Shown here piece after piece: positions 1 through 8,033 of a stretch of DNA of 39,072 bases (position 1 is the stretch's first letter; each line of letters starts with the position of its first letter). The translations under genes and the position numbers were made by a program. The DNA comes from Deltaproteobacteria bacterium (GTDB taxonomy: Bacteria > Desulfobacterota > JAFDED01): positions 1-39,072 of the forward strand of contig JAFDED010000035.1 of NCBI GenBank assembly GCA_019310535.1. The letters run 5' to 3'. Below the pieces are notes generated by a model. It had not been told where the DNA came from, searched no databases, and saw nothing but the letters and a program-made list of their open reading frames with translations.

Positions 1-43
1 AAACGGCCTTCTGCTCTTCTCCAATGGAACGTGGTTTGCGCAT
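1..43 (-). CDS. Probable transposase, first 14 codons only, left copy
   Basis: An ATG at base 43 on the minus strand is preceded by GGAGGG with a 4-base gap and opens a frame reading MRKPRSIGEEQKAV before the window ends. The basic start is like the small helix-turn-helix first ORF of some IS3- or IS66-type elements, but 14 residues cannot prove a family. The gene runs off the window. It is identical to the copy at 39030-39072. Confidence 0.45.
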   Translation of the reverse strand, partial: MRKPRSIGEEQKAV

Positions 44-77
44 AATTCCCTCCGGTTATTGTTATATACCAGAGGAA

Positions 78-106
78 ATTATATATTAGTTTATATTAGA
101 TTGCAA
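78..106 (-). promoter_or_regulatory. Promoter of the IS gene, left copy
   Basis: On the minus strand TTGCAA is followed after 17 bases by a perfect TATAAT, which fits a sigma-70 promoter. It points into the insertion sequence, towards the ATG at base 43. It is the mirror copy of the promoter at 38967-38995. Confidence 0.65.
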
Positions 107-114
107 CTTAGTAT

Positions 115-633
115 GAGCATGTAATCGCGGAATTCTCCGATGTCGAACTCGAGCAGGTCTCCCGCTTCGAGTATCGTGGTGGAGAGGCATCCCAGGATAT
201 GAAGATCTATACGCGATGCGGTGAAGAGATAACCATTACAAACGCGGAACGGAGTAGCACGTCTCTTTGGCTAAACAAGGAACGCTGCCGGATGTGCTGT
301 GATTGGACAGCGGAAGTGGCAGACCTTTCTCTGGGAGATATTTTCGCTCCGAGCATCAAAGGGGGATGGTGCAAGATTCCCGGGTGGAACTGTGTGATCA
401 TTCGCACCGAAAAGGGACAGGATTTAATGCACAAAGCCGAGAAGGATGGCATCATTGAAGTGTCTGTTCTGGAAGAAGAAGCCTTCTATGGCAACATCGG
501 GTTCGAAATCAAGAAACACGGCGCGGTCTTCCACCTGCGGGAAAGGAAAAGGCATGGATGGCCCACTCCGTCCTATGACTTTGAATTTACATGGAAACCA
601 AGAAAAAGAAGGGCTTATGCTGTTCCCGAATAA
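115..633 (+). pseudogene. FrhB-like flavoprotein, C-terminal fragment cut by the IS
   Basis: The frame is open from the IS junction at base 115, well upstream of the first ATG at 199, so this is the 3' part of a larger gene and not a short gene of its own. The fragment has about 172 codons. It resembles the C-terminal domain of the coenzyme F420 hydrogenase/dehydrogenase beta-subunit (FrhB/FdhB) family: an RFEYRGG stretch, then paired cysteines in CRMCCDW, then AEVADLSLGDIF, followed by a GW..VIIRTEKG segment. Family members are iron-sulfur flavoproteins that pass electrons between cofactors such as F420, ferredoxin or heterodisulfide reductase partners. The N-terminal half is missing here, lost to or separated by the IS, so the piece is unlikely to work. 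Convergent with the moaB-like gene that follows. Confidence 0.75.
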
Positions 634-716
634 CTAATATCAAAATGCAATCAAACATGTACAGTTATTTTGCGTAAAAACTGCCGATGCCGGCGGAACC
701 CATGTTCCACATGGAA

Positions 717-1223
717 TTAATCAGGAACGGCGCAATCGGAAGGATCGCCCTGGAGTTTGTCGATGGCGTGGGGCAGTGCGGGCAGAATGGCTTCCAGATT
801 TTCCCGGGCACCCCGGGGGCTACCCGGAAGATTAACGATGAGGGTGCGGCCACGGGTGCCGCACACGGCTCGGGAGATCATGGCGTGAGGGGTGGTCTTC
901 AGGCCGTTGGCCACCATGGCCTGAGACATGCCCGGAATCTCGCGCTGGATGATGGAACGCGTCGCCTCAGGGGTTACATCCCGGGGGCTGAGCCCTGTGC
1001 CGCCGGTGGTGAGCACCAGGTCCACTTCCAACCCGTCCGCGTAATGGATCAGACGTTCTGCAATGGCTTTGATCTCGTCGGGCACAACGTCTCGCGCCGA
1101 CACCTGCCAGCCCATGGAGGAGACGACCCGCTGGAGTTCGCTCCCCGTGAGGTCCTCGCGCTCTCCCCGGGAACCGCGGTCGCTGACGATAAGAATGGCC
1201 GCATTATAAGATCGTTTACTCAA
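717..1223 (-). CDS. Molybdopterin adenylyltransferase family protein (MoaB/Mog)
   Basis: A 168-residue MoaB/MogA-type protein. The family binds molybdopterin and, in Mog-type members, adenylates it before molybdenum insertion, in the cytoplasm. The signature TTGGTGLSPRDVTPEAT lies at residues 72-88, with an early SDRGSRGE loop and a late NLPGSPRGA segment, all typical of the family. The length is normal for a stand-alone domain. The start is TTG with an AGGGA eight bases upstream. It overlaps the end of the MOSC gene by 8 bases, which suggests coupled translation and a shared job in molybdenum cofactor handling. Whether it is the MogA (adenylylating) or MoaB version cannot be decided by eye. 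Confidence 0.85.
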   Translation of the reverse strand: MSKRSYNAAILIVSDRGSRGEREDLTGSELQRVVSSMGWQVSARDVVPDEIKAIAERLIHYADGLEVDLVLTTGGTGLSPRDVTPEATRSIIQREIPGMSQAMVANGLKTTPHAMISRAVCGTRGRTLIVNLPGSPRGARENLEAILPALPHAIDKLQGDPSDCAVPD

Positions 1224-1677
1224 CGGGATGATCCCTGCCTTCGTCTACCACCACGGCATCGCCTGTTTGTACGTACCCCCCTTTCAGAACACGGGCGAAT
1301 ATTCCCTCTCTCGGCATGACGCAGTCCCCAACCTGATGATATATGGCGCATCGGCTGTGGCAGGTTTTGCCGATCTGCGTTACTTCCAGCAAGACCTGCG
1401 TGCCGACGGCCAGCCTCGCTCCCACCGGCAGAGAGACCAGATCTATGCCCCGGGTGGTGAGGTTCTCGGCAAAGTCGCCCGGTCCCACATCGAGGCCCAT
1501 GTCGCGAATTTTTTGGATGCTCTCCTCGGCCAGAAGGCTCACTTGGCGATGCCAATCGCCGGCGTGGGCATCTCCTTCCAGCCCGCGGCCCTCAAGCAGC
1601 AGGCCGCGTCCCGCGTTGTATTTTTTCTCGCCCGTGCGCTCCGAGACGCAGACGGCGATTACGTGAGCTTCCGACAA
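1216..1677 (-). CDS. MOSC domain protein
   Basis: A 153-residue protein made up almost entirely of one MOSC domain, the fold found at the C-terminus of molybdenum cofactor sulfurases and in the YiiM/YuaD proteins. Visible marks are GLEGDAHAG near residues 32-40, GDFAENL near 67-73, and the cysteine-bearing QIGKTCHSRC at 101-110 (C106 and C110). In this family a conserved cysteine of that region is thought to carry sulfur or bind the cofactor. The start is TTG, preceded by GGGAGG at a 9-base gap. It sits directly upstream of the MoaB/Mog-like gene and overlaps it by 8 bases, so a role in cofactor delivery or sulfuration is likely. The exact substrate is unknown. Confidence 0.85.
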   Translation of the reverse strand: MSEAHVIAVCVSERTGEKKYNAGRGLLLEGRGLEGDAHAGDWHRQVSLLAEESIQKIRDMGLDVGPGDFAENLTTRGIDLVSLPVGARLAVGTQVLLEVTQIGKTCHSRCAIYHQVGDCVMPREGIFARVLKGGYVQTGDAVVVDEGRDHPVE

Positions 1678-1756
1678 ATCAAATTTCCTCCCAATGCAAA
1701 AGCTGTGGTGGAATCCTTATGTGATTTGATATTCGATCAAATGAGCTCCTGGCAAA

Positions 1757-3841
1757 TTAATTTTCCCCCTGCTCGACCTTATTCGCCTGGATAATCTTTT
1801 CTGCCTGCATGGCGGGCACCTCTTCATAATGAGAGAACTCCACGGTGAACGAGCCCCGCCCGCTGGTCTTTGATGTGAGATCCGCGGAGTACTCCAGTAT
1901 TTCGGCAAGGGGGGCCTGTGCCTTGATGATTTGCTGCTTTCCGCGTTGATCCATGCCCATGATGCGGCCCCTTCGGCTGTTGAGATCCCCCATAATATCT
2001 CCCATGTTATCTTCGGGGACCACGATTTCCATGTTCATGATGGGTTCCAGCAGGATCATCTTGGCACTCTGGCATGCTTTTTTGAACCCCATGGAGCCAG
2101 CTATCTTGAAGGCCATTTCCGAGGAATCCACATCGTGGAAAGACCCGTCATACAGTGTAACCCGGATGTCCGTCATGGGGAAGCCCGCCAGCACGCCTCC
2201 CGCCATGGCTTCCACAACGCCTTTTTCCACGGCCGGTATGTATTGCCGCGGAATCGCACCGCCCACAATCTTGTCCACAAACTCGAAACCTGTTCCTCGG
2301 GGCAAAGGCTCGATCTCCAACCAGGTGTCGCCGTATTGGCCCCGGCCGCCGGTCTGCCTTTTGTACTTGCCCTGGGCGCTGGCTTTCGCCTTTATAGTCT
2401 CTTTATATGGAATCTTCGGTGCCTTGAGGTCCACCTGAACGCCGAACTTGCGCGCCAGCTTTTCCCTGGTGACCTGGACATGGACTTGCCCCATGCAGGA
2501 AAGAATAAATTCCTTTGTCTGCTCTTCCCGGCGAAGGCACAGAGTGGGGTCCTCTTCCATAAGCCGCTGGAGGGAGGCCGAAACCTTGTCCTCGTCGCCC
2601 TTGGAGCGGGGCGCTATGGCATAGGCCATGGTGCCCACGGGCGGGATGACTCCCTGATAGGATATGGGGGCCTTCTCGTCGGCCAGGGTATCGCCGGTAA
2701 GCGTCTCTTTAAGCTTGGCCACGGCCACGATTTCGCCCGCATCCGCACTTTCTGTGGATTGCTGCCCTTTGCCCTCGATCTGCAGGAGTTGCCCCACCCG
2801 TTCCCGGACACCTTTGTTGACATTATAAACGGTGGAGTCTGCGTTGATGGTGCCCGAGTAAACCCGCATGAGGGTCAGGCGGCCTGTGTAAGGGTCTGCT
2901 ATGGTCTTGAAGACTAGGGCGGAGAAAGGCTCAGAGGGGTCCGGCTTCCGCTCGGCCTCGCCGTCAGAGGGGATGCTGCCCCGCGCGGGAAGGGTTTCGG
3001 CGGGCGAGGGGAGCATTTTGACAATCATGTCCAGCAGAGGCTGGATGCCCATAAGATTTATTGAGGATCCGCATATCACAGGGATAAAGGCACGTTGCCC
3101 GACTCCTTTTTTCAATCCCTCAAAGATTTCTTCAGCACTCAACTCTTCTTCTTCAAGGTACTTCTCCATCAGAGCATCATCGGATTCAGCGGCATCTTCC
3201 ACCAGTTTGAACCGAAACTCCTTGGCCTCATCGGCCAATTCAGAAGATACATCCTTCTCTGTATATTTACCGCTGGCGGCGTCGGCATATTCCAGGGCTT
3301 TCATACGAGTCAGGTCCACGACCCCCCGGAAGTTCTCCGCTTCCCCAAGGGGATAGGTCAGCAAAATGGGTCGTAGTCCCAGGATTTGTTTTATTTCTTC
3401 CAGTACTTGCTTATAATTGGCTCTCTCGCGGTCCATCTTGCTGATGAAAACCAGCATGGGGCGGCCCAGCTCGGCGGCAAAGCCACTGAGCTTCTCGGTC
3501 TGGGTCTTAACCCCGTCAACGGCATCGATCACCAGAACGGCGCCGTCCGCCACCTGGAGCCCGCTGAGCGCGTCAAAACCGAAGTTAGGGTCTCCAGGGG
3601 TGTCTATGATGTTGATTTTCTGCTTCATCCAGATGCAATGGTTGATGGCCGTGGAAAGGCTGCTGTTGCGCTTCAACTCCTCAGGCTCAAAATCCATAAC
3701 GGAGCTTCCGTTATCGACGCGACAAAGGCGTTCCGTGCGCCCTGTTAGAAACAGCATGGCCTCGACAAGCGAGGTTTTACCGGAGCCCGTATGTCCGATA
3801 AAGACAACATTTCGAAGTTCATTGGTGCCGTATTTTTTCAT
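1757..3841 (-). CDS. Elongation factor G-like GTPase (EF-G paralogue)
   Basis: A 694-residue protein with the five-domain plan of EF-G. The GTPase domain shows GHTGSGKTS (16-24), DTPGD (80-84) and SKMD (134-137); the last has serine in place of the usual asparagine of NKxD. The central PYTGRLTLMRVYSG stretch marks domain II, and RQTGGRGQYG in the second half marks domain IV. The segment NFGFDALSGLQVADGAVLVIDAVDGV-like, with little resemblance to canonical EF-G switch regions, fits the EF-G-like paralogue (often called EF-G2) rather than the main translocase. Its role may be in recycling, stress or an unassigned ribosome function. ATG start with AAAGGAG about 5 bases upstream. It is apparently transcribed alone from a promoter at 3879-3908. 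Confidence 0.85.
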   Translation of the reverse strand: MKKYGTNELRNVVFIGHTGSGKTSLVEAMLFLTGRTERLCRVDNGSSVMDFEPEELKRNSSLSTAINHCIWMKQKINIIDTPGDPNFGFDALSGLQVADGAVLVIDAVDGVKTQTEKLSGFAAELGRPMLVFISKMDRERANYKQVLEEIKQILGLRPILLTYPLGEAENFRGVVDLTRMKALEYADAASGKYTEKDVSSELADEAKEFRFKLVEDAAESDDALMEKYLEEEELSAEEIFEGLKKGVGQRAFIPVICGSSINLMGIQPLLDMIVKMLPSPAETLPARGSIPSDGEAERKPDPSEPFSALVFKTIADPYTGRLTLMRVYSGTINADSTVYNVNKGVRERVGQLLQIEGKGQQSTESADAGEIVAVAKLKETLTGDTLADEKAPISYQGVIPPVGTMAYAIAPRSKGDEDKVSASLQRLMEEDPTLCLRREEQTKEFILSCMGQVHVQVTREKLARKFGVQVDLKAPKIPYKETIKAKASAQGKYKRQTGGRGQYGDTWLEIEPLPRGTGFEFVDKIVGGAIPRQYIPAVEKGVVEAMAGGVLAGFPMTDIRVTLYDGSFHDVDSSEMAFKIAGSMGFKKACQSAKMILLEPIMNMEIVVPEDNMGDIMGDLNSRRGRIMGMDQRGKQQIIKAQAPLAEILEYSADLTSKTSGRGSFTVEFSHYEEVPAMQAEKIIQANKVEQGEN

Positions 3842-3878
3842 AAAATCTCCTTTCCACTGGAGTAATTACTTATTAATT

Positions 3879-3908
3879 TTTTTATCGCATTTCTCGCATG
3901 GAAGTCAA
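3879..3908 (-). promoter_or_regulatory. Likely promoter of the EF-G-like gene
   Basis: Minus strand: TTGACT (3908-3903), an 18-base spacer, then TAAAAA (3884-3879), 37 bases upstream of the ATG. It is a reasonable sigma-70 match in an AT-rich leader. It lies downstream of the cysK stop, so the EF-G-like gene need not depend on cysEK transcription. Confidence 0.5.
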
Positions 3909-4033
3909 GATAAATTCCGGTTCACCAAAAAATGGGAAACGTAACACACATGGTATCCCCCTGGTCAGGATAAAGGGCACGGGGAAGGAAAGTTGGAACA
4001 AAGTAAAAAATTGGAAAATAAAAAAATCATTCC

Positions 4034-4960
4034 TTAATCAAATAAAGGTGTACTCAAATATCTCTCTCCTGTATCCGGTAATATAACAAGTAAATGTTTA
4101 TCAGCACCCTTTCCTTTTGCTATTTGTAAGGCTGCATACGCTGCTGCCCCTGATGAAATACCAACCAAGATTCCTTCTTCTCCTGCCATTTTTCTTGTCA
4201 TGACTCTTGCCTCTTCATCGCTCACCTGAATAATTTCATCATAAATTTTCGTATTCAGGACTTCTGGCACAAATCCAGCTCCGATTCCCTGGATTGTATG
4301 TTTACCTGGTTTGCCTCCGGAGAGCACTGGAGAGTTTTTCGGTTCAACAGCATAAATCTTTATATGGGGAAAATGCTGTCTTAAAACTTTGCCTGCTCCT
4401 GTTATTGTTCCACCGGTACCTATGCCTGAAACAAAATAGTCCAAACCAATATCCTTGAACGCTTTTACTATTTCCGGGCCTGTTGTTGTTTCGTGCACAT
4501 AGGGATTGGCTGGATTTTTGAATTGTTGGGGCATAAAATATCCATTCTTTTTCGCAAGTTCCTCTGCTCTTCTAATAGCGCCCATCATTCCTGGTCCTTC
4601 TCCTGGTTTAACTAAAACAAGCTCTGCCCCATATGCTTTGAGTAGCTGTCTTCTTTCCAGTGTCATTGTTTCGGGCATTGTTAAAATACAACGATACCCT
4701 CTTTGTGCTGCAACAAATGCCAAGGCAATTCCTGTATTTCCGGAAGTTGGCTCTATTATTGTATCTCCCTGTTTTAAAATACCTTTTTGTTCTGCATCTA
4801 TTAACATACTTAAACCTATTCTGTCTTTAACACTGCCGGCTGGATTATAGCTTTCTAATTTGGCCCAAACAGTTGCCGATCCCTTTTCGACGATCTTGTT
4901 AAGTTTTACAATGGGCGTATCGCCGACCAACTCAGTTATGTTGTTCACTTTGTGTGTCAT
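4034..4960 (-). CDS. cysK: Cysteine synthase (O-acetylserine sulfhydrylase)
   Basis: A 308-residue fold-type II PLP enzyme that makes cysteine from O-acetylserine and sulfide. The PLP lysine is K45 in [11 protein letters not shown]. The substrate loop TSGNTG starts near residue 73 and the phosphate-binding GTGGT is at 182-186; VGISSGAAA near the C-terminus is also typical. Length and motifs fit CysK/CysM; I favour CysK because cysE lies directly upstream and overlaps it by 4 bases (ATGA), giving a cysEK pair in which the two enzymes usually form a complex. The pair is visibly AT-rich: a counted 60-base line in the neighbouring cysE gives 22 G+C, against 38 in a line of recA. Base use thus differs strongly from all its neighbours, which suggests transfer from a low-GC donor. 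Confidence 0.93.
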   Translation of the reverse strand: MTHKVNNITELVGDTPIVKLNKIVEKGSATVWAKLESYNPAGSVKDRIGLSMLIDAEQKGILKQGDTIIEPTSGNTGIALAFVAAQRGYRCILTMPETMTLERRQLLKAYGAELVLVKPGEGPGMMGAIRRAEELAKKNGYFMPQQFKNPANPYVHETTTGPEIVKAFKDIGLDYFVSGIGTGGTITGAGKVLRQHFPHIKIYAVEPKNSPVLSGGKPGKHTIQGIGAGFVPEVLNTKIYDEIIQVSDEEARVMTRKMAGEEGILVGISSGAAAYAALQIAKGKGADKHLLVILPDTGERYLSTPLFD

Positions 4961-5838
4961 TTTTTTATTTCCTTGTTTTGTTTTTTAATCAATTTCGGAT
5001 GCTCTGCAATAAAAACCGTTGTATGGCCTGGAATGTCGTTTTCTATCCAAGAATTAGCGCCAACACTTACATGATCTCCAATGGTAACAGGGCCAAGAAT
5101 TTTAGCTCCTGCACCAATCACCACATGACTACCAATAGTTGGATGTCTTTTATAACCTTTTTTTAATATGTCTTCTCCATCTTTTTTAAAATGCAAAACT
5201 CCTAACGAAACTCCTTGATAAATTCTAACATATTCACCAATTTCAGTTGTTTCACCTATGACCACTCCTGTTCCATGATCTATAAAAAAATATTCACCTA
5301 TCTTTGCTCCCGGATGTATATCTATCCCCGTTATTGAATGTATGTATTCGGTAAGTTCTCTGGGATAGGTTGGAACTTTAAGCATGTATAAAACATGTGC
5401 AACTCTTTGAATTAAAACGGCCATGAAACCAGGATAGACCCTAATAATTTCGGTATAGCTTCTAGCAGACGGGTCTCCTTTATAAGTTGCTTCCACATCT
5501 CTCTTCAGTGTCTCCCTAATATCAGGTAATCGATCTAAAACTTTATCAACTATTATCCCGGGTTCTTCACCAATTGATACGTATGGCCGAATCCCATCAA
5601 AGAGTGCTTGACCTAATTCATTAATCATTATTTCCAATTTTAGTTTGTTTCCAGACTTTGTAATTGAACCACAATTCCAATAATTTGGGAACAATAATTT
5701 CTTCAGCATTCTGAATTCTTCAAAATCACAAGAACGTTCGGGAAATGTCATCGTTGTATCTGTAATAAAGGGGTCTTTATCTTTTTGATATGATTGTAAT
5801 AATTTGTCTACGGCAACCCCTTTGTGTTTATACATCAT
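4957..5838 (-). CDS. cysE: Serine O-acetyltransferase
   Basis: A 293-residue serine acetyltransferase that makes O-acetylserine from serine and acetyl-CoA. The N-terminal half is a helical domain (about residues 1-160). The C-terminal half is a left-handed hexapeptide-repeat helix with IHPGAKIG, the catalytic [14 protein letters not shown] segment, and later repeats such as [15 protein letters not shown]. The long N-terminus is of the SATase/EpsC type. I chose the ATG at 5838 because AGGAGG lies 6 bases before it (a second ATG follows at once); the frame is open a further 8 codons upstream but that ATG has no SD. It overlaps cysK by 4 bases. AT-rich like cysK. Isolated leader holds a strong palindrome at 5911-5932. 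Confidence 0.92.
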   Translation of the reverse strand: MMYKHKGVAVDKLLQSYQKDKDPFITDTTMTFPERSCDFEEFRMLKKLLFPNYWNCGSITKSGNKLKLEIMINELGQALFDGIRPYVSIGEEPGIIVDKVLDRLPDIRETLKRDVEATYKGDPSARSYTEIIRVYPGFMAVLIQRVAHVLYMLKVPTYPRELTEYIHSITGIDIHPGAKIGEYFFIDHGTGVVIGETTEIGEYVRIYQGVSLGVLHFKKDGEDILKKGYKRHPTIGSHVVIGAGAKILGPVTIGDHVSVGANSWIENDIPGHTTVFIAEHPKLIKKQNKEIKK

Positions 5839-5910
5839 TTTTATCCTCCTTGAATGCCTCATATTCTAATTTTAACGCCTAGAGTGGTATTATTTTTTAT
5901 GGTCAGCTCA

Positions 5911-5932
5911 CCGGTAAAATGAATTTTACCGG
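5911..5932. promoter_or_regulatory. 22-base palindrome upstream of cysE
   Basis: Arms CCGGTAAAA and TTTTACCGG are perfect 9-base complements around a TGAA centre. It lies 73 bases upstream of the cysE start and 118 bases past the dctM stop. No run of T follows on either strand, so it does not look like a standard terminator. It could be an operator for a dimeric regulator of cysEK, or a hairpin that protects the dctM transcript end. Its function is inferred. Confidence 0.45.
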
Positions 5933-6050
5933 ACAGCAGCCAAATCGGCTAGACTTGCCGAATGAAGTGGTACAATTACGGAAGACGGATCTGGCAGGTG
6001 GATTGCGGTACTCCTGATACATTTTGCTGTTGACCTCAGTTTTAACCAAT

Positions 6051-7355
6051 TCAATACATCTTGCCGGGCAACCACAGGCTGAGGGGCGGGTAGCTTACGA
6101 AAATGGCCAGGCAGACGATCTCAACGAGGACAAAAGGGGCAGCCCCCCTGATGATATCTTCGAGAGAGATATGCGATGGGGAAATACCTTTAATTACGTA
6201 CAGGTTAAGCCCCACGGGCGGCGTTATCACGGCTATCTCGCAGGTGATACACATGACGATGCCGAACCAGAGGGTGTTGTAACCCAGGGTGGTGACAATG
6301 GGAAGCAGTATGGGAGTGCTTATCAGGATCACTGACACGATGTCCATGAACATCCCCATGAGGATGAGAAGCGCCATGATACACGATAAGACCGCCCAGG
6401 TGGGAAGATTGGTTTTGCCCACAAGCTCCGCCAACTGCTGAGGGAGCATAAGCAGGGTCAAGACATATCCGAACAGCAATGCCGAGGTGAGAATCAGAAT
6501 AATCATTCCGCTGTTAACAGCGGTTTCCCGAAATATGCGCCTGAATGTCTTCCAGTTAAGCGTCTTGCGATATAAACCCAGCGCAAGGCTTCCGGCACAA
6601 CCCACCGCCGCCGCCTCCGTGGGAGTGGCTATTCCGAAATAAATGCTGCCCAAGACCAGAAATATGAGCACCAGGGACGGCCATATCCTCGCAAGAGATG
6701 CGAATCGCATTTTCCAGGTAACATTCTCTTTCGATGCGGGAGCCAGATAGGGGCGTACTTTGCATATAGTCCAGATATAGGCCATCATCATCAAAGCCAG
6801 GATCACCCCGGGGACTATGCCGCCTATGAAAAGCTTTCCCACCGATTCATCCGCCACCACACCGTAGAGAATAAAGGCCACGCTGGGAGGAATGAGCAGG
6901 GAGAGTGCTCCGGCCGCGGCCACACAACCCGTGGCCAGGGACTTTTCGTACCCCCTCTTCAGCATTTCGGGGATGGCAAAGCTGCCGATGGAGGCCGCGC
7001 CTGCGACACTGACGCCACACATGGCGCCAAACACCGCGCTGGCAGCCACGCTGGCCATGCTCAGCCCGCCGCGGAAACGGTTCAGCCATCGGCCGGCCGC
7101 GGTGTAAATGTCAGAGCCCACGCCGGTGACAAAGATCACCTCGCCCATGAGGATAAAAAGAGGAACTGCCACAAGAGTAAAATTGCCGAGCCTGTCATAA
7201 ATAACGCCCGGAACAGCCCCCAGGCCTCTCGTGCCCTGTAGCAAAAGAATACCCACAATACCCGCCACTCCCAGTGCCGCGAAAACAGGAACACCGGCAG
7301 CCATGAGGGCCAGAAAACACACTATCATGATGATGCTGATGAGAGTGGGGTCCAT
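6051..7355 (-). CDS. dctM: TRAP transporter large permease subunit (DctM)
   Basis: A 434-residue, very hydrophobic protein with about 12 predicted membrane segments, the size and pattern of DctM. DctM is the ion-coupled channel of the tripartite ATP-independent periplasmic transporter in the inner membrane. Characteristic stretches are PLFILMGEVIFVTGV early, FGAMCGVSVAGAASIGS with small residues, LIPPSVAFILYGVVADESVGKLF in the middle, and ITPPVGLNLYVIKGI near the C-terminus. It starts 4 bases after the dctQ stop, so it is the last gene of a dctP-dctQ-dctM set. ATG start, weak SD, probably coupled to dctQ. Substrate not readable from this subunit. Confidence 0.92.
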   Translation of the reverse strand: MDPTLISIIMIVCFLALMAAGVPVFAALGVAGIVGILLLQGTRGLGAVPGVIYDRLGNFTLVAVPLFILMGEVIFVTGVGSDIYTAAGRWLNRFRGGLSMASVAASAVFGAMCGVSVAGAASIGSFAIPEMLKRGYEKSLATGCVAAAGALSLLIPPSVAFILYGVVADESVGKLFIGGIVPGVILALMMMAYIWTICKVRPYLAPASKENVTWKMRFASLARIWPSLVLIFLVLGSIYFGIATPTEAAAVGCAGSLALGLYRKTLNWKTFRRIFRETAVNSGMIILILTSALLFGYVLTLLMLPQQLAELVGKTNLPTWAVLSCIMALLILMGMFMDIVSVILISTPILLPIVTTLGYNTLWFGIVMCITCEIAVITPPVGLNLYVIKGISPSHISLEDIIRGAAPFVLVEIVCLAIFVSYPPLSLWLPGKMY

Positions 7356-7359
7356 TGTT

Positions 7360-7893
7360 TCAGGCCACGTATTCGCTGGATGATGCTTCTTCGTGCTTTC
7401 TTAAGCCCTGGACATGCCGGCCGACTACCACCGTACATTGGAGGCCAAGCACCAGTGCCCCATAGGGAATAAATGAATAGGAAATCCACAACGGGAAGTT
7501 CAACAGCGAGCTTGAGTGGTAGTCCCCCCGATACGCAACAATGACGCTCTCGATCCCCTCCCAGACGAGTACAACGCAAAACAACATAATCAGAAGACAG
7601 GAAAAAATTTCCATGTACGCTTGCGAGTTTTTGGACAATCGGGTATGAATCGCCAGCATCCTGACATGCCGGTTCTCCTTCAGCACCCACCCCACGCACA
7701 GGAATGTAATGAAGATCAGGAGATATTCGCTGATTTCAACGGAATAAATTGTGGGACTTGAGAAAAAATATCGTGCCACCACTTCGCGGAAGACCAGGAT
7801 CAAAAGGGCAAGAAGCCCCAATTCTGCGAGAGTCTCACTGAACCACGTCAAACCGTTGATGCCGGCGACCAGCACTCGGGCTATCCTCTTCAT
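7360..7893 (-). CDS. dctQ: TRAP transporter small permease subunit (DctQ)
   Basis: A 177-residue protein with four hydrophobic stretches, the usual DctQ plan. It forms the small membrane subunit that joins the large permease and receives the periplasmic binding protein. The HVRM motif (in KENRHVRML) after the second membrane segment is common in DctQ proteins. It is preceded by GAGAG at a workable distance and lies between dctP (141 bases upstream) and dctM (4 bases downstream). The last membrane segment runs into a charged, short cytoplasmic tail. Confidence 0.88.
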   Translation of the reverse strand: MKRIARVLVAGINGLTWFSETLAELGLLALLILVFREVVARYFFSSPTIYSVEISEYLLIFITFLCVGWVLKENRHVRMLAIHTRLSKNSQAYMEIFSCLLIMLFCVVLVWEGIESVIVAYRGDYHSSSLLNFPLWISYSFIPYGALVLGLQCTVVVGRHVQGLRKHEEASSSEYVA

Positions 7894-7953
7894 CAGGTTT
7901 TCTCTCTTTTTCTTGTTATCTTTATCTAAAATTCTTTCTGAAAAAAGAGTTTA

Positions 7954-8007
7954 GACGGGACTTCAGGACAAAAAGGCTTTAAAACAGAGTTATCCTCTCA
8001 TCCCGTC
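7954..8007 (-). repeat. Inverted repeat between dctP and dctQ
   Basis: Seven-base arms GACGGGA (7954-7960) and TCCCGTC (8001-8007) face each other across 40 bases in the dctP-dctQ gap. Such intercistronic stem-loops often let the binding-protein message persist at a higher level than the permease message. The arms are short and the loop is long, so this is only a possibility. Confidence 0.25.
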
Positions 8008-8033
8008 CAAAACTCCTGGATTGAAATTGAGAA

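Larger units (their letters stand above)
1..114 (-). mobile_element. End of an insertion sequence, left copy
   Basis: These 114 bases are the exact reverse complement of bases 38959-39072. The match stops sharply at 114/115, where the open frame of an FrhB-like gene begins. Read on the minus strand the segment holds a promoter, an SD sequence and a start codon, so it looks like the 5' end of a transposase gene lying 71 bases inside the element's outer edge. The rest of the element is outside the window, so its family and second terminal repeat cannot be judged. The family assignment is open; that it is a mobile repeat is an inference from the perfect duplication and the gene interruption. Confidence 0.75.
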
